From positions 1 to 64,000 of the forward strand of contig BMTH01000012.1 in assembly GCA_014649575.1 (NCBI GenBank): 64,000 nucleotides of DNA, written 5' to 3'. The translations under genes and the position numbers were made by a program. This document shows, one piece after another, positions 32,562 through 40,725 of the stretch. The notes under the pieces were generated by a model. That model did not search any database and had not been told where the DNA came from. It saw nothing but the letters and a program-made list of their open reading frames with translations. Position 1 is the stretch's first letter. Each line of letters begins with the position of its first letter. This stretch comes from Streptomyces griseoincarnatus (GTDB lineage Bacteria; Actinomycetota; Actinomycetes; Streptomycetales; Streptomycetaceae).

Positions 32562-32576
32562 GTCAACAATGTTGAC
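32562..32576. promoter_or_regulatory. perfect palindrome GTCAACA-A-TGTTGAC, probable TetR operator
   Basis: Seven-base arms around one central base, located between the divergent TetR regulator and SGNH hydrolase genes. On the minus strand it ends in TTGACC, a possible -35 element of the regulator gene, so binding would autoregulate. Confidence 0.65.
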
Positions 32577-32735
32577 TCCAGCTCGGGGCGGCTGCACATT
32601 ACTTGACGGTAGAACCAATCGGTAACCGCTCGACCAGGCACTCTTCCTCGCCCGCGACTGCCCTGTCCGCCCTGCCGGCACACTCTGCCGCCCGCCGCAC
32701 CCGCAGCTCCGCCTTCCCCTCCGGAAAGGGATCAC

Positions 32736-33614
32736 ATGCAGAAGCATGTCTCGCGCCGCAATGTCATGGTCACATCATGCGCACTCGCCGGCGCGATCGT
32801 CCTGAGCCTCACGGCCGGCGGCACGGCCCAGGCGTCCGACCCGCTGCGCTACGTCGCCCTCGGCGACAGCTACAGCGCCGGATCCGGCGTCCTGCCCGTG
32901 GACACGAGCAACCTGCTCTGCCTGCGGTCCACCGCGAACTACCCGCACGTGATCGCGGACCGGACGGGCGCCCGCATCAAGGACGTGACCTGCGGTGCGG
33001 CCCAGACGAAGGACTTCACCTCGTCCCAGTACCTGGGCGTCCCGCCCCAGGTGAACGCGCTCGGCGCGGACACGGATCTGGTGACGCTGACGATCGGCGG
33101 CAACGACAACGGCACCTTCATCAACGCCATCACGTCCTGCGGCAGCGCGGGCCTGCTGACCGCGGGCAAGGGCAGCCCGTGCAAGGACAAGTACGGCTCG
33201 AAGTTCGCCGACGAGATCAAGAACAGCACCTACCCGGCGCTGAAGAACGCCCTGAACGCAGTGCGAGCCAAGGCGCCGAACGCCCGTATCGCGGTGCTGG
33301 GTTACCCCTGGATCACCCCGGAGAAGGCCGACCCGTCCTGCTACCTGAAGCTGCCGATCGCCTCCGGTGACGTGCCGTACCTGCGCGACGTGCAGACCCA
33401 CCTGAACGCGGCGGTCGAACGGGCCAGCAAGGAGACGGGCGCCACCTTCGTCGACTTCGCCGAGGTCTCCGACGGCCACGACGCGTGCACACCGCTCGGC
33501 ACCCGCTGGATCGAACCGCTGCTCTTCGGCACGAGCCTGGTGCCCGTCCACCCGAACGCCCTCGGGGAGCGGCGGATGGCCGAGCACACGATGGAGGTTC
33601 TCGGGCTGAAGTAG
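32736..33614 (+). CDS. secreted SGNH/GDSL esterase-lipase
   Basis: A 292-residue exported hydrolase. A basic head (QKHVSRRNVMV) and a hydrophobic stretch end at TAQASD, a typical cleavage site. Block I is YVALGDSYSAGSG with nucleophile Ser45; the oxyanion Asn is in TIGGNDNGTF; the catalytic His272 is in VPVHPNALGE. The aspartate usually three residues before that His is Val here, as in streptomycete esterases that use a backbone carbonyl. Six cysteines probably form the three conserved disulfides of secreted Streptomyces GDSL lipases. ATG 32736 follows GGAAAGGG. Probably controlled by the divergent TetR protein. Confidence 0.92.
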   Translation: MQKHVSRRNVMVTSCALAGAIVLSLTAGGTAQASDPLRYVALGDSYSAGSGVLPVDTSNLLCLRSTANYPHVIADRTGARIKDVTCGAAQTKDFTSSQYLGVPPQVNALGADTDLVTLTIGGNDNGTFINAITSCGSAGLLTAGKGSPCKDKYGSKFADEIKNSTYPALKNALNAVRAKAPNARIAVLGYPWITPEKADPSCYLKLPIASGDVPYLRDVQTHLNAAVERASKETGATFVDFAEVSDGHDACTPLGTRWIEPLLFGTSLVPVHPNALGERRMAEHTMEVLGLK

Positions 33615-33640
33615 GACCCTCGGTCGACGCCTCCGGCGAG

Positions 33641-33677
33641 CGGTCCGTTCACCCACCCCTGGAGGGAGAACGGGCCG
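33641..33677 (+). terminator. hairpin terminator after the SGNH hydrolase
   Basis: Arms CGGTCCGTTC (33641-33650) and GAACGGGCCG (33668-33677) pair with one T-G wobble, followed by TTTAG. It lies 27 bp after the stop codon at 33614. Confidence 0.6.
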
Positions 33678-33837
33678 TTTAGCACGACGGGGAACGTGAC
33701 TCCCGTCAGTTGCTCCGGTACCGTCCACGGGCCTTGCTGGACCGATCGGTCGTGGGAGTCGTGGCTGGACCGGACCAGTTCAACGACGGCGGCGGCCGGA
33801 TTCCGGTCCGGTCCGCCGCCGCACGTCGCGGTGTGCG

Positions 33838-34233
33838 CTACGCGACCGCCGTGCCTTCGAGTTCCACCATCTGACCATGGACGGCCAGCCGGGTCACGCC
33901 GAGCATGGTGGTGGTCGGCGCGACGCCGGCGGCGCCGAGACGGCCTGCCAGGACGCCGTAGTGCTGGAACAGCAGGTCGACGTCGGTGGTGTAGACGTTC
34001 AGCCGGACGAGGTTCGCCAGCGACATGTCCGCCTCGGCGAGCACCGCCTCGACGTTGTCGACGCTGAGCGCCAACTGGGCCGCCATGTCGCCGTCGTGCT
34101 CGGGTCTGCCGTCCTTGCTCATCGCTGTCTGGCCGGAGATGTAGAGGGTGCGGGAGTGCCCGGAGACGACCTCTCCCTGGTTGAAGCCCATCCCGACCGA
34201 CCACGACACCGGGTTGACCGCGTCACGTTCCAT
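33838..34233 (-). CDS. RidA-family protein, second copy
   Basis: A 131-residue protein: NQGEVVSGHSRTLYISGQTA, MAAQLALSVDNVEAVLAEAD and TTTMLGVTRLAVHGQMVELE. As in the first copy the classic R-x-x-V-x-V-x-x-LP arginine block is modified (GVTRLAVHGQMVELEGTA). ATG 34233 is used; an ATG 27 bases further up is possible. It is divergent from the WYL regulator at 34389, with an inverted repeat between them, so it is a likely target of that regulator. Confidence 0.85.
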   Translation of the reverse strand: MERDAVNPVSWSVGMGFNQGEVVSGHSRTLYISGQTAMSKDGRPEHDGDMAAQLALSVDNVEAVLAEADMSLANLVRLNVYTTDVDLLFQHYGVLAGRLGAAGVAPTTTMLGVTRLAVHGQMVELEGTAVA

Positions 34234-34345
34234 CACCGCACCTGCTCCATCCGCCGACACTGCCGTTGTTCCTGTTCTGTACGTCGGTGACCCGACCGGC
34301 TCGGTCCGCCTGCTCCGACGTCGTGCGGTGAACCCTCGCAGGAAA

Positions 34346-34366
34346 ACATGACATCGTCGGTCATGT
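34346..34366. promoter_or_regulatory. inverted repeat ACATGAC-N7-GTCATGT upstream of the WYL regulator
   Basis: Perfect seven-base arms, extended by further A/T pairs with one mismatch. It lies 22 bp before the WYL start, in the divergent promoter region with the second RidA gene. A TAGGGT -10-like hexamer sits at 34376-34381. Confidence 0.65.
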
Positions 34367-34388
34367 ATTTTTCGCTAGGGTCTTCTCC

Positions 34389-35372
34389 ATGCGAGCCGAC
34401 CGTCTGGTGTCCCTCGTGCTCCTGCTGCGTCAGCGAGGCCGGATGACCGCGGAGGCACTCGCCCGCGAGCTGGAGGTGTCCACCCGGACCGTGCTGCGGG
34501 ACATGGAGGCCCTGTCCGCGGCGGGCGTCCCGGTCTACGCCGAGCGCGGACGGCACGGCGGGTTCTCGCTGCTGCCGGACTTCCGGACGGCGCTCACCGG
34601 ACTGACCCACGACGAGGCGCTCGCCCTGCTGGTCGCCGGGTCGCGGCGCGGGGCGCAGCTGTTCGGCCTGGGGTCGGCGCTCGCCTCGGCGGTGTTGAAG
34701 GTGGTCGACGCGCTGCCCGACGGCGTACGGCAGACCGCCGCGGGCGCGGCGCAGCGGCTGCTGGTCGACCCGGAGACGGACCTGCTGGCCCGGCCGGTGG
34801 CGCCGGAGGAGGTGCCCGACGCGGTGGCTACGCAGGTGCGGCGGGCGGTCTTCGGCGGGCACCGGCTGCGCATCCACTACGCCGCGGTCAACCAGCCTCC
34901 GAAGTGGCGCACCGTGGACCCGATCGGCCTCGTCACCGTCAAGGACCAGGGTTATCTGCTGGCCCGGCGGGGATCGGAGGACCGTACGTACCGGCTTTCC
35001 CGGGTGCTGGCGGCCGAGCAGCTCGACGAACCGGCCCGACGCCCGGACTCCGTCGACCTCGACCGCGCCTGGCGGGAGCGCGAGGTGCGGTTCCGTACGG
35101 GCGGTGACACCACGGAGGTGCTGGTGCGGGTGGATCCTGCGCGCCGGGAGGGGCTGGCCGCCACGGCCCTGACGGTGACCGACGAGGGGACGGACGCTGG
35201 GGGCCGGCTGCGGATGACGGTCGTCTTCCAGGACGTACGGCATGCGAAGTGGGCGGTGTGGGAGCACGCTCCGGGGGTGGAGGTGCTGGCTCCGGAGTGG
35301 TTGCGGGCGGCGCTGGGTGAGCGGGCGAGGGAGGTGGCGGGGCTCTACGACAGCACATCGCCGGAGCACTGA
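34389..35372 (+). CDS. HTH-WYL (YafY-type) transcriptional regulator
   Basis: A 327-residue regulator. The N-terminal DeoR-like winged helix is RADRLVSLVLLLRQRGRMTA, LARELEVSTRTVLRDMEALS, GRHGGFSLL; the WYL sensor domain begins near residue 150 (RLRIHYAAVNQPPKWRTVDP) and a WCX-type tail follows (WEHAPGVEVLAPEWLR). The WYL triplet itself is GYLLARR here. TAGGGT ends seven bases before ATG 34389 and there is no ribosome site, so the message is probably leaderless. It likely regulates itself and the divergent RidA gene. Confidence 0.92.
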   Translation: MRADRLVSLVLLLRQRGRMTAEALARELEVSTRTVLRDMEALSAAGVPVYAERGRHGGFSLLPDFRTALTGLTHDEALALLVAGSRRGAQLFGLGSALASAVLKVVDALPDGVRQTAAGAAQRLLVDPETDLLARPVAPEEVPDAVATQVRRAVFGGHRLRIHYAAVNQPPKWRTVDPIGLVTVKDQGYLLARRGSEDRTYRLSRVLAAEQLDEPARRPDSVDLDRAWREREVRFRTGGDTTEVLVRVDPARREGLAATALTVTDEGTDAGGRLRMTVVFQDVRHAKWAVWEHAPGVEVLAPEWLRAALGERAREVAGLYDSTSPEH

Positions 35373-35415
35373 AACCCGCTGTCCCTCCCGCGGGAGCCGT
35401 GCCAGGATCACCCGC

Positions 35416-36444
35416 ATGAGTGTGCGCTACCCCTCTCCCCTGCGTCCCGGTGACCGTGTCGGTGTGACCTCCCCGTCGAGCGGAGTGCCCGAGGCACTGC
35501 GTGCACGGCTCGAGGTGGCCGTCGGTGACGTGCGCGCACGGGGGTACGAGGTCGTCGTGGGGCGGTGCATGGACGGTTCGGGGCACGTGAGCGCCTCGGC
35601 CGCCGAGCGTGCGGACGAGCTCATGGCGATGCTGACCGACCCGGCCGTCAAGGCGATCGTGCCGCCGTGGGGCGGGGAGACCGCGATCGACCTGATCCCG
35701 CTGCTCGACTGGGACCGACTGCGTGAGGCGGAGCCGACCTGGGTCGTCGGGTACTCCGACATGTCGACCCTGATCACGCCGCTCACCCTGCTCACCGGTA
35801 CGGCGACGCTGCACGGCAACAACCTCATGGACACGCCGTACCGCGTGCCGGAGGGGCTGCTGTCATGGTTCGACGTCGTGACCGCGCCGCCGGGCCGCTC
35901 CTTCACGCAGACACCGCCCGGGCGCCACCGCACCGTCGGCTTCGACGACTTCGCCGCGTTCCCCGACGTGCGGGAGTACACGCTCGACGCGGAGGGCGGC
36001 TGGACCCGGCTGGACGGCGAGGGGGACGTGGAGGCGGAGGGCAGGCTGATCGGCGGCTGCGTCGAGACGCTGTGCGGCCTCGCGGGGACGCCCTACCTCG
36101 ATGTGCCGGCGTTCGCCCGCGACAGGGCAACCGAGGGGCTGCTCGTGTACGTGGAGGTGTGCGACAGCGACGCCTTCACCGTCTGCCGCCATCTGCACGG
36201 GATGAGGCTCGCCGGGTTCTTCGAGGGCGCGAACGCGGTTCTGGTCGGCCGGACCGGCGCGCCGGACAGCCCGTCCCTCACCCAGCACGAGGCCGTCCTC
36301 GACGCGCTCGGCTCTCTCGGCGTGCCGGTCGTCGCGGACGTGGAGTGCGGGCACGTCCCGCCGTACATGCCGATCGTCAACGGCGCGTACGGGCGTGTGG
36401 TGCATTCGGCGGGCCGCAGCGCGTTGACGCAGACGCTGCGGTGA
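35416..36444 (+). CDS. S66-family LD-carboxypeptidase / MccF-like peptidase
   Basis: A 342-residue serine peptidase of clan S66. The N-terminal domain opens LRPGDRVGVTSPSSGVP; the nucleophile elbow is WVVGYSDMSTL with Ser114; Glu217 in GGCVETLCGL and His313 in VECGHVPPYMP complete the triad. MccF members cleave aminoacyl-nucleotide antibiotics such as microcin C; LD-carboxypeptidases trim murein tetrapeptides. The active-site loop alone cannot decide, but length and the YMPIVNG ending fit MccF-type proteins. The stop codon overlaps the next start as GTGA. Confidence 0.88.
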   Translation: MSVRYPSPLRPGDRVGVTSPSSGVPEALRARLEVAVGDVRARGYEVVVGRCMDGSGHVSASAAERADELMAMLTDPAVKAIVPPWGGETAIDLIPLLDWDRLREAEPTWVVGYSDMSTLITPLTLLTGTATLHGNNLMDTPYRVPEGLLSWFDVVTAPPGRSFTQTPPGRHRTVGFDDFAAFPDVREYTLDAEGGWTRLDGEGDVEAEGRLIGGCVETLCGLAGTPYLDVPAFARDRATEGLLVYVEVCDSDAFTVCRHLHGMRLAGFFEGANAVLVGRTGAPDSPSLTQHEAVLDALGSLGVPVVADVECGHVPPYMPIVNGAYGRVVHSAGRSALTQTLR

Positions 36445-37538
36445 CGGGGCGGGAGGCGTACGAGGAGCGCGGCGACCTGTCGCGCGGTGCGCGTCGTGCC
36501 GCCCACGGCGCCGTTTCCACCTCACTGGCCCGGTGCGGTGACCGCAGGCTGCGTGAACTCGTGGACGGCGGACGGCCGTTGGGGTCGGGCATCGGCGGAG
36601 AGCGGGTGCTGCTGGACGTCGACGGTACGCCGGTCTTCGTCAAACGGGTACGGCTGACCGATCTGGAGCGGCGGCCGGAGAATCTGCACTCCACGCGGAA
36701 CCTCTTCGAGCTGCCGCTCTTCTGTCATTACGGGGTCGGCGCGATCGGCGGCCCGGGCTTCGGTGCCTGGAGGGAGTTGGCCGTACACCGCATGACGACG
36801 AGCTGGGTGAGCGCGGGGCGGTACGAGGGCTTCCCGATGCTGCACCACTGGCGAGTGCTGCCGGACGGCGGCCGGCCACTCCCCGAGGAACTGGCCGATG
36901 TGGAACGGGCCGTGGCCTATTGGGGAGGCGGGGCGGAGGTACGGCACCGCATCGAGGAGCTGCAGCGGTCCTCCGCGAGTCTGCTCCTGTTCCTGGAATA
37001 CATCCCGCAGAACCTGCACGACTGGCTCGGTGAGCGGATGGCCGCCGGGGAGGAGGCCGCCGAGCGGGCCTGCGCCATGGTGGACGACGAACTGAGAACG
37101 GGCATCGCGTTCATGAACGCCAACGGGGTGCTGCACTTCGACGCGCACTTCGAGAACATCCTCACCGACGGCCGGCGGCTCTTCTTCACCGACTTCGGAC
37201 TGGCGTTCTCGTCCCGTTTCGACCTGGCGCGGGCAGAGGCGGAGTTCTTCGGACAACACCGCGTGTACGACCGGTGCTACGCCGTCACGCACCTTGTGAA
37301 CTGGCTGACCGTGGCTCTGCTCGGACACGGGCCGGAGGAACGCAGAGCGTTCGTGCGGGCGTGCGCGGAAGGGACCAGGCCAGGGCAGATGCCTGCTTCG
37401 ATCGCCGATGTCGTCACCCGGTACGCGCCGGTCGCGGCGGTGATGGGGGACTTCTGTCGCCAGTTCCGGACGGAGGGCCGGACGGCGCCTTTCCCGTTCG
37501 CGGCGATCCGGCGGAGACTTGAGAAGTGTGACCAGTGA
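36441..37538 (+). CDS. protein-kinase-like (APH/choline-kinase fold) protein
   Basis: A 365-residue putative phosphotransferase. The phosphate-transfer loop is GVLHFDAHFENIL (H232, D234, N239) and the metal-binding DFG is FFTDFGLAFS (D251). An N-lobe lysine is likely in TPVFVKRVRL. The linker between lobes, LFLEYIPQNLHDWL, resembles eukaryotic-like kinases. GTG 36441 is fixed by its 4-bp overlap with the S66 peptidase stop, implying coupled translation. Substrate could be a protein, a small antibiotic or a sugar; nothing decides. Confidence 0.8.
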   Translation: MTGREAYEERGDLSRGARRAAHGAVSTSLARCGDRRLRELVDGGRPLGSGIGGERVLLDVDGTPVFVKRVRLTDLERRPENLHSTRNLFELPLFCHYGVGAIGGPGFGAWRELAVHRMTTSWVSAGRYEGFPMLHHWRVLPDGGRPLPEELADVERAVAYWGGGAEVRHRIEELQRSSASLLLFLEYIPQNLHDWLGERMAAGEEAAERACAMVDDELRTGIAFMNANGVLHFDAHFENILTDGRRLFFTDFGLAFSSRFDLARAEAEFFGQHRVYDRCYAVTHLVNWLTVALLGHGPEERRAFVRACAEGTRPGQMPASIADVVTRYAPVAAVMGDFCRQFRTEGRTAPFPFAAIRRRLEKCDQ

Positions 37539-37555
37539 GGAACCAGGGGGATTCC

Positions 37556-38092
37556 ATGGGCTCGGTCGTGCACACGCCCGTCACGGACCCGCTGTTCGGG
37601 GAGATGGAGATCCGACTTGACCACGCGGGCGGCACGCTGCGCGTGAGCGGAGGCGGACTGCCGACGGTCGAGATCCGACGCAGCCCGGACACCGAGGTGG
37701 CGACGCATGTGCCGATCGGCACGCGTGACCCCGGCCGGCTCACCCTGCTCGTCGACGGTGTCGAGGAGACGCTCCGTCCTGCGAAGGGGTTCCTGTCCCG
37801 GAGGTCGTACCGGGTGGAGGCCGTCTCGGCGACGCGGGAACGCCGGTACGTGCTGGTGCCGGATTCCACCGACACCAGCCGCCTGCTGCGGGACAAGCGG
37901 CGGCTCGGCGTCTTCACCTCGACCGGCGACGGGAACGTCTCGGTCGAGTGGGAGAACGGTGAGGGCCGCTCAACGACCGCACCGGAGCCGTACGACGCGG
38001 CCGTGGGTTACGCCCTCGCCGCGGCCTACGGGACCGGGGCGGAACCGATGTGGCACGAGGCGTTGGACGCGGTGACGGAACTCTGGCCCTGA
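37556..38092 (+). CDS. hypothetical protein downstream of the kinase-like gene
   Basis: A 178-residue soluble protein of mostly beta-strand character: LFGEMEIRLDHAGGTLRVSG, VPIGTRDPGRLTLLVDGVEE, RERRYVLVPDSTDTSRLLRD, ending in MWHEALDAVTELWP. I do not recognise the family. CAGGGGGATT precedes ATG 37556; GTG 37535, overlapping the kinase stop, is an alternative. It is 17 bp after the kinase-like gene and so belongs to the S66-kinase operon. Confidence 0.7.
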   Translation: MGSVVHTPVTDPLFGEMEIRLDHAGGTLRVSGGGLPTVEIRRSPDTEVATHVPIGTRDPGRLTLLVDGVEETLRPAKGFLSRRSYRVEAVSATRERRYVLVPDSTDTSRLLRDKRRLGVFTSTGDGNVSVEWENGEGRSTTAPEPYDAAVGYALAAAYGTGAEPMWHEALDAVTELWP

Positions 38093-38173
38093 GGCATCGA
38101 CGCCGACCTTTCGGGGCTCTCACCTCACGGGCAGGAGGCGGGAGCAGGTGGAACGGGCACAACTCCCCCGTCG

Positions 38174-39157
38174 TCACCGCCCGGTGAGCGACCGCCACTC
38201 CTCTTCCCGCAGGCCGAGCAGGCGTGCCGTCTCCTGCGGAGGGGGCAGCGGGCCGTGGTCCGCAGTCACCTGGAGGGCCGACGCCGCGGTGATGTGGCCC
38301 AGGCGCAAGGCGCGGGTCAGGGTGTCGCCGCGCAGCACGCCCGTCAGAAAGCCCGCCGCGAAGGCGTCCCCCGCTCCCACCGGTTCCACCACCCGCGTCC
38401 GCAGCGCGGGGACAGTGGTCGCGCCGTCGGACGTGAAGGCCGTGGCCGTCCGGGCCCCGTCCTTGACCACGACGACCCGTGGGCAAAGGAGCAGCCCCCG
38501 TACCTCCTCGGCGGTGAGGCCGCTCCCCCACAACCCCTGTGCTTCGTCAAGGCCGACGAAGACGATGTCCGCCTCGTTCGCCAGTCGCCGGAGGACCGGC
38601 GCAGCGACGTCCGCGGGCCACAGGGCGGCGCGATGGTTCACGTCGAAGCTGACGGCATACGGGCGTCGGGCGGCCGCCAGTTCCAGCGCGCGGTCCATGA
38701 GGGCGCGGCAGGACGTCGAGAGGGCGGGGGTGATGCCGGAGAAGTGCAGCATTCGGGCCCTCGTCACCGGTTCCCGGTCGAGCAGTTCCGGGCCCAGGGC
38801 GGAGGCGGCCGAGCCGGAGCGGTAGTAGTGGACGCGGGTGCCGTCGGGGCCCGGGTTCTTGACCATCAGGCCCGTGGGGCGGTGCGGGTCGGTCCGTACG
38901 TGCGACACGTCGACGCCCGCCGAGGCCACAGCGGTGAGGACGCGGCGGCCCAGTGGGTCGTCACCGACGGCCGAGAGCCAGACGGCAGGGATGCCGTGGT
39001 CGGCCAGGTACATGGCGACGTTGGACTCCGCTCCGGCCACGGCGAGCCGCAGGCGGTCGGCACCTTCCAGCGGCTCGGACGGGTCGGGGGTCAGGGCGGC
39101 CATCGTCTCGCCGACGCAGACGACTTGACCCCCGGGGGGGAGGAGGGCGGTGTTCAC
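38174..39157 (-). CDS. PfkB-family 2-keto-3-deoxy-gluconate/galactonate kinase
   Basis: A 327-residue ribokinase-type enzyme. VVCVGETMAALTPD opens the fold, LRLAVAGAESNVAMYLADHG is the sugar-binding segment, VSFDVNHRAALW contributes the pocket, and VEPVGAGDAFAAGFL is the PfkB signature with the catalytic Asp. Sequence and context point to phosphorylation of 2-keto-3-deoxy-galactonate/gluconate. It is the last gene of the minus-strand operon and its start overlaps the SMP-30 stop by ATGA. It could instead be a gluconate-specific KDG kinase. Confidence 0.9.
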   Translation of the reverse strand: MNTALLPPGGQVVCVGETMAALTPDPSEPLEGADRLRLAVAGAESNVAMYLADHGIPAVWLSAVGDDPLGRRVLTAVASAGVDVSHVRTDPHRPTGLMVKNPGPDGTRVHYYRSGSAASALGPELLDREPVTRARMLHFSGITPALSTSCRALMDRALELAAARRPYAVSFDVNHRAALWPADVAAPVLRRLANEADIVFVGLDEAQGLWGSGLTAEEVRGLLLCPRVVVVKDGARTATAFTSDGATTVPALRTRVVEPVGAGDAFAAGFLTGVLRGDTLTRALRLGHITAASALQVTADHGPLPPPQETARLLGLREEEWRSLTGR

Positions 39158-40023
39158 AACGGCTCCGGGAGGGAGAATTCGGGCCGGTACGGAGCGGCGG
39201 GGAGTCCGGGCACGGCGACCCGTGTACTGAAGAGCGCTCCGTCGTCCGGGCCCGGATCCTCAAGGCCCAGGTGTGCCGAGGTGATGTGGAGGGTGTGGCC
39301 CTGGAGACACACCCCGGCCGGCTGACGGGCCGGCAGGCGCACCGAGTGGTCGAGGTTGCCGTCCGGGAGGTAACGGCGGACGGTGCCGGTGCCCCAGACG
39401 GCGATCCATACCGCGCCCTCGACGTCGACCGTCATGCCGTCCGGGCTGCCGTCCTCGACGCGCACGAACTTCTCCGGGCTGCCGAGCGCGCCCGTCGCGG
39501 GGTCGACCGGGTACCGGCGGACGAGGCCCCGGGCGCTGTCGGCCAGGTACAGGTGGCGACCGTCCGGAGTGAAGGCCGGTCCGTTGGGGGTCGTGATGCC
39601 GTCCAGGACGCGGTGGACCGTGCCGTTCGGGTCGACGCGGTACAGGGAGCCCGCGTTCCTCTCGCCGTCGTAGGACATGCTGCCCGTCCAGAAGCGACCG
39701 GCCGGGTCGGCGGTGGCGTCGTTCATGCGCATGCCCCTCCCCTCGGGTCGTGCCAGCCAGTGCGGCGTGCCGTCCGGGGTGAGCAGGCACACCCCGGTGT
39801 CCGCCGCGGCGATCCAGTGGTCGGGGTGGCCGGCCACTGGGGCCACCGCACCCAACGCGCACGGCAGTCGGATCAGCGTGCGGAGGGGCGCCGCCGGGTC
39901 GTCGGGGGCGGTCAGCAGGCGGCCTGCGAGGAGGTCGACCAGCACGAGACGGCCGTCGGCGTCGCGGATGCCCTCGCCCAATTCGAGGCGGTCGGGGCGC
40001 GTGGGCCGTAGCACGTCGGTCAC
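39154..40023 (-). CDS. SMP-30/gluconolactonase-family lactonase
   Basis: A 289-residue six-bladed beta-propeller. Family marks: RLELGEGIRDADGRLVLVDL (metal-binding Glu), GRGMRMNDATADPAGRFWTG (metal Asn), TTPNGPAFTPDGRHLYLADS and GSPDGMTVDVEGAVWIAVWG (metal Asp). It would open galactono- or glucono-lactone to the acid. The stop overlaps the kinase start, and its own start overlaps the aldolase stop (ATGA both times), so the three are tightly coupled. Confidence 0.9.
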   Translation of the reverse strand: MTDVLRPTRPDRLELGEGIRDADGRLVLVDLLAGRLLTAPDDPAAPLRTLIRLPCALGAVAPVAGHPDHWIAAADTGVCLLTPDGTPHWLARPEGRGMRMNDATADPAGRFWTGSMSYDGERNAGSLYRVDPNGTVHRVLDGITTPNGPAFTPDGRHLYLADSARGLVRRYPVDPATGALGSPEKFVRVEDGSPDGMTVDVEGAVWIAVWGTGTVRRYLPDGNLDHSVRLPARQPAGVCLQGHTLHITSAHLGLEDPGPDDGALFSTRVAVPGLPAAPYRPEFSLPEPL

Positions 40024-40655
40024 CGGCCCGCCTCCCCCACGGCTGCCGTGAACGCCTTGGCGCGAGTGCGCAGGGCGGCAAGGCTGCCGCCGTCGGCCGC
40101 GTCCCCGGCCAGCGGGGAGCCGACGCCCACCGCCGTCGCACCGGCGGCCAGGTGGGCGCGGGCCGCTTCCTCGTCGACGCCTCCCACCGGGACGAGCAGC
40201 TCGTGCGGGAAGGGACCGCGCAGCGCCTTGACGTATGCCGGTCCCCCGGCCTGCTCCGCAGGGAAGATCTTCAGCGCCGCTGCGCCCAGCGAACGGGCGG
40301 TGACCATCTCCGTCGGTGTGAACGCCCCCGCGAGTACCGGAAGTTCGAGTTCGCGGGCCGTGTTCACCGCCTCGCCGAGAGCGGGCGTGACGACGAAGTC
40401 GGCGCCCGCGTCACGCGCCGCGCGGGCGTCGTCGGCGGTGAGGACGGTGCCCGCGCCCAGCGGGCGGGCGTCGCCCAGGGCGGCTCGGGCCCGGGCGATC
40501 ACCGTCAACGCGTCGGCCCCGGTGAGCGACACCTCGATCAGCTCGACGCCCTCCTCGGCCAGCGTCAGCACGGTGCTCAGCGACGCGTCGGCGTCGCCGC
40601 CGCGCACGATGGCGAGCAGACGGTGGGTGGCCAGTGCGGCCCTGAGATCCACCAC
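40020..40655 (-). CDS. 2-dehydro-3-deoxy-6-phosphogluconate/galactonate aldolase
   Basis: A 211-residue class I aldolase of the KDPG/KDPGal family. LLAIVRGGDADASLSTVLTL contains the phosphate/proton-relay start, LIEVSLTG the catalytic Glu, and AAALKIFPAEQAGGPAYVKA the Schiff-base Lys129. It would cleave the phosphorylated keto-deoxy acid to pyruvate and glyceraldehyde 3-phosphate. The gene begins 70 bp after the epimerase-like gene, the largest gap in the operon, and overlaps the SMP-30 start. Confidence 0.9.
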   Translation of the reverse strand: MVDLRAALATHRLLAIVRGGDADASLSTVLTLAEEGVELIEVSLTGADALTVIARARAALGDARPLGAGTVLTADDARAARDAGADFVVTPALGEAVNTARELELPVLAGAFTPTEMVTARSLGAAALKIFPAEQAGGPAYVKALRGPFPHELLVPVGGVDEEAARAHLAAGATAVGVGSPLAGDAADGGSLAALRTRAKAFTAAVGEAGR

Positions 40656-40725
40656 GGATTCCCTTCGGTACGGGTTCGGGTACGGAGAACAGTCGGTCGG
40701 GGCGGGGCTCAGACCTGGGTGTCCT

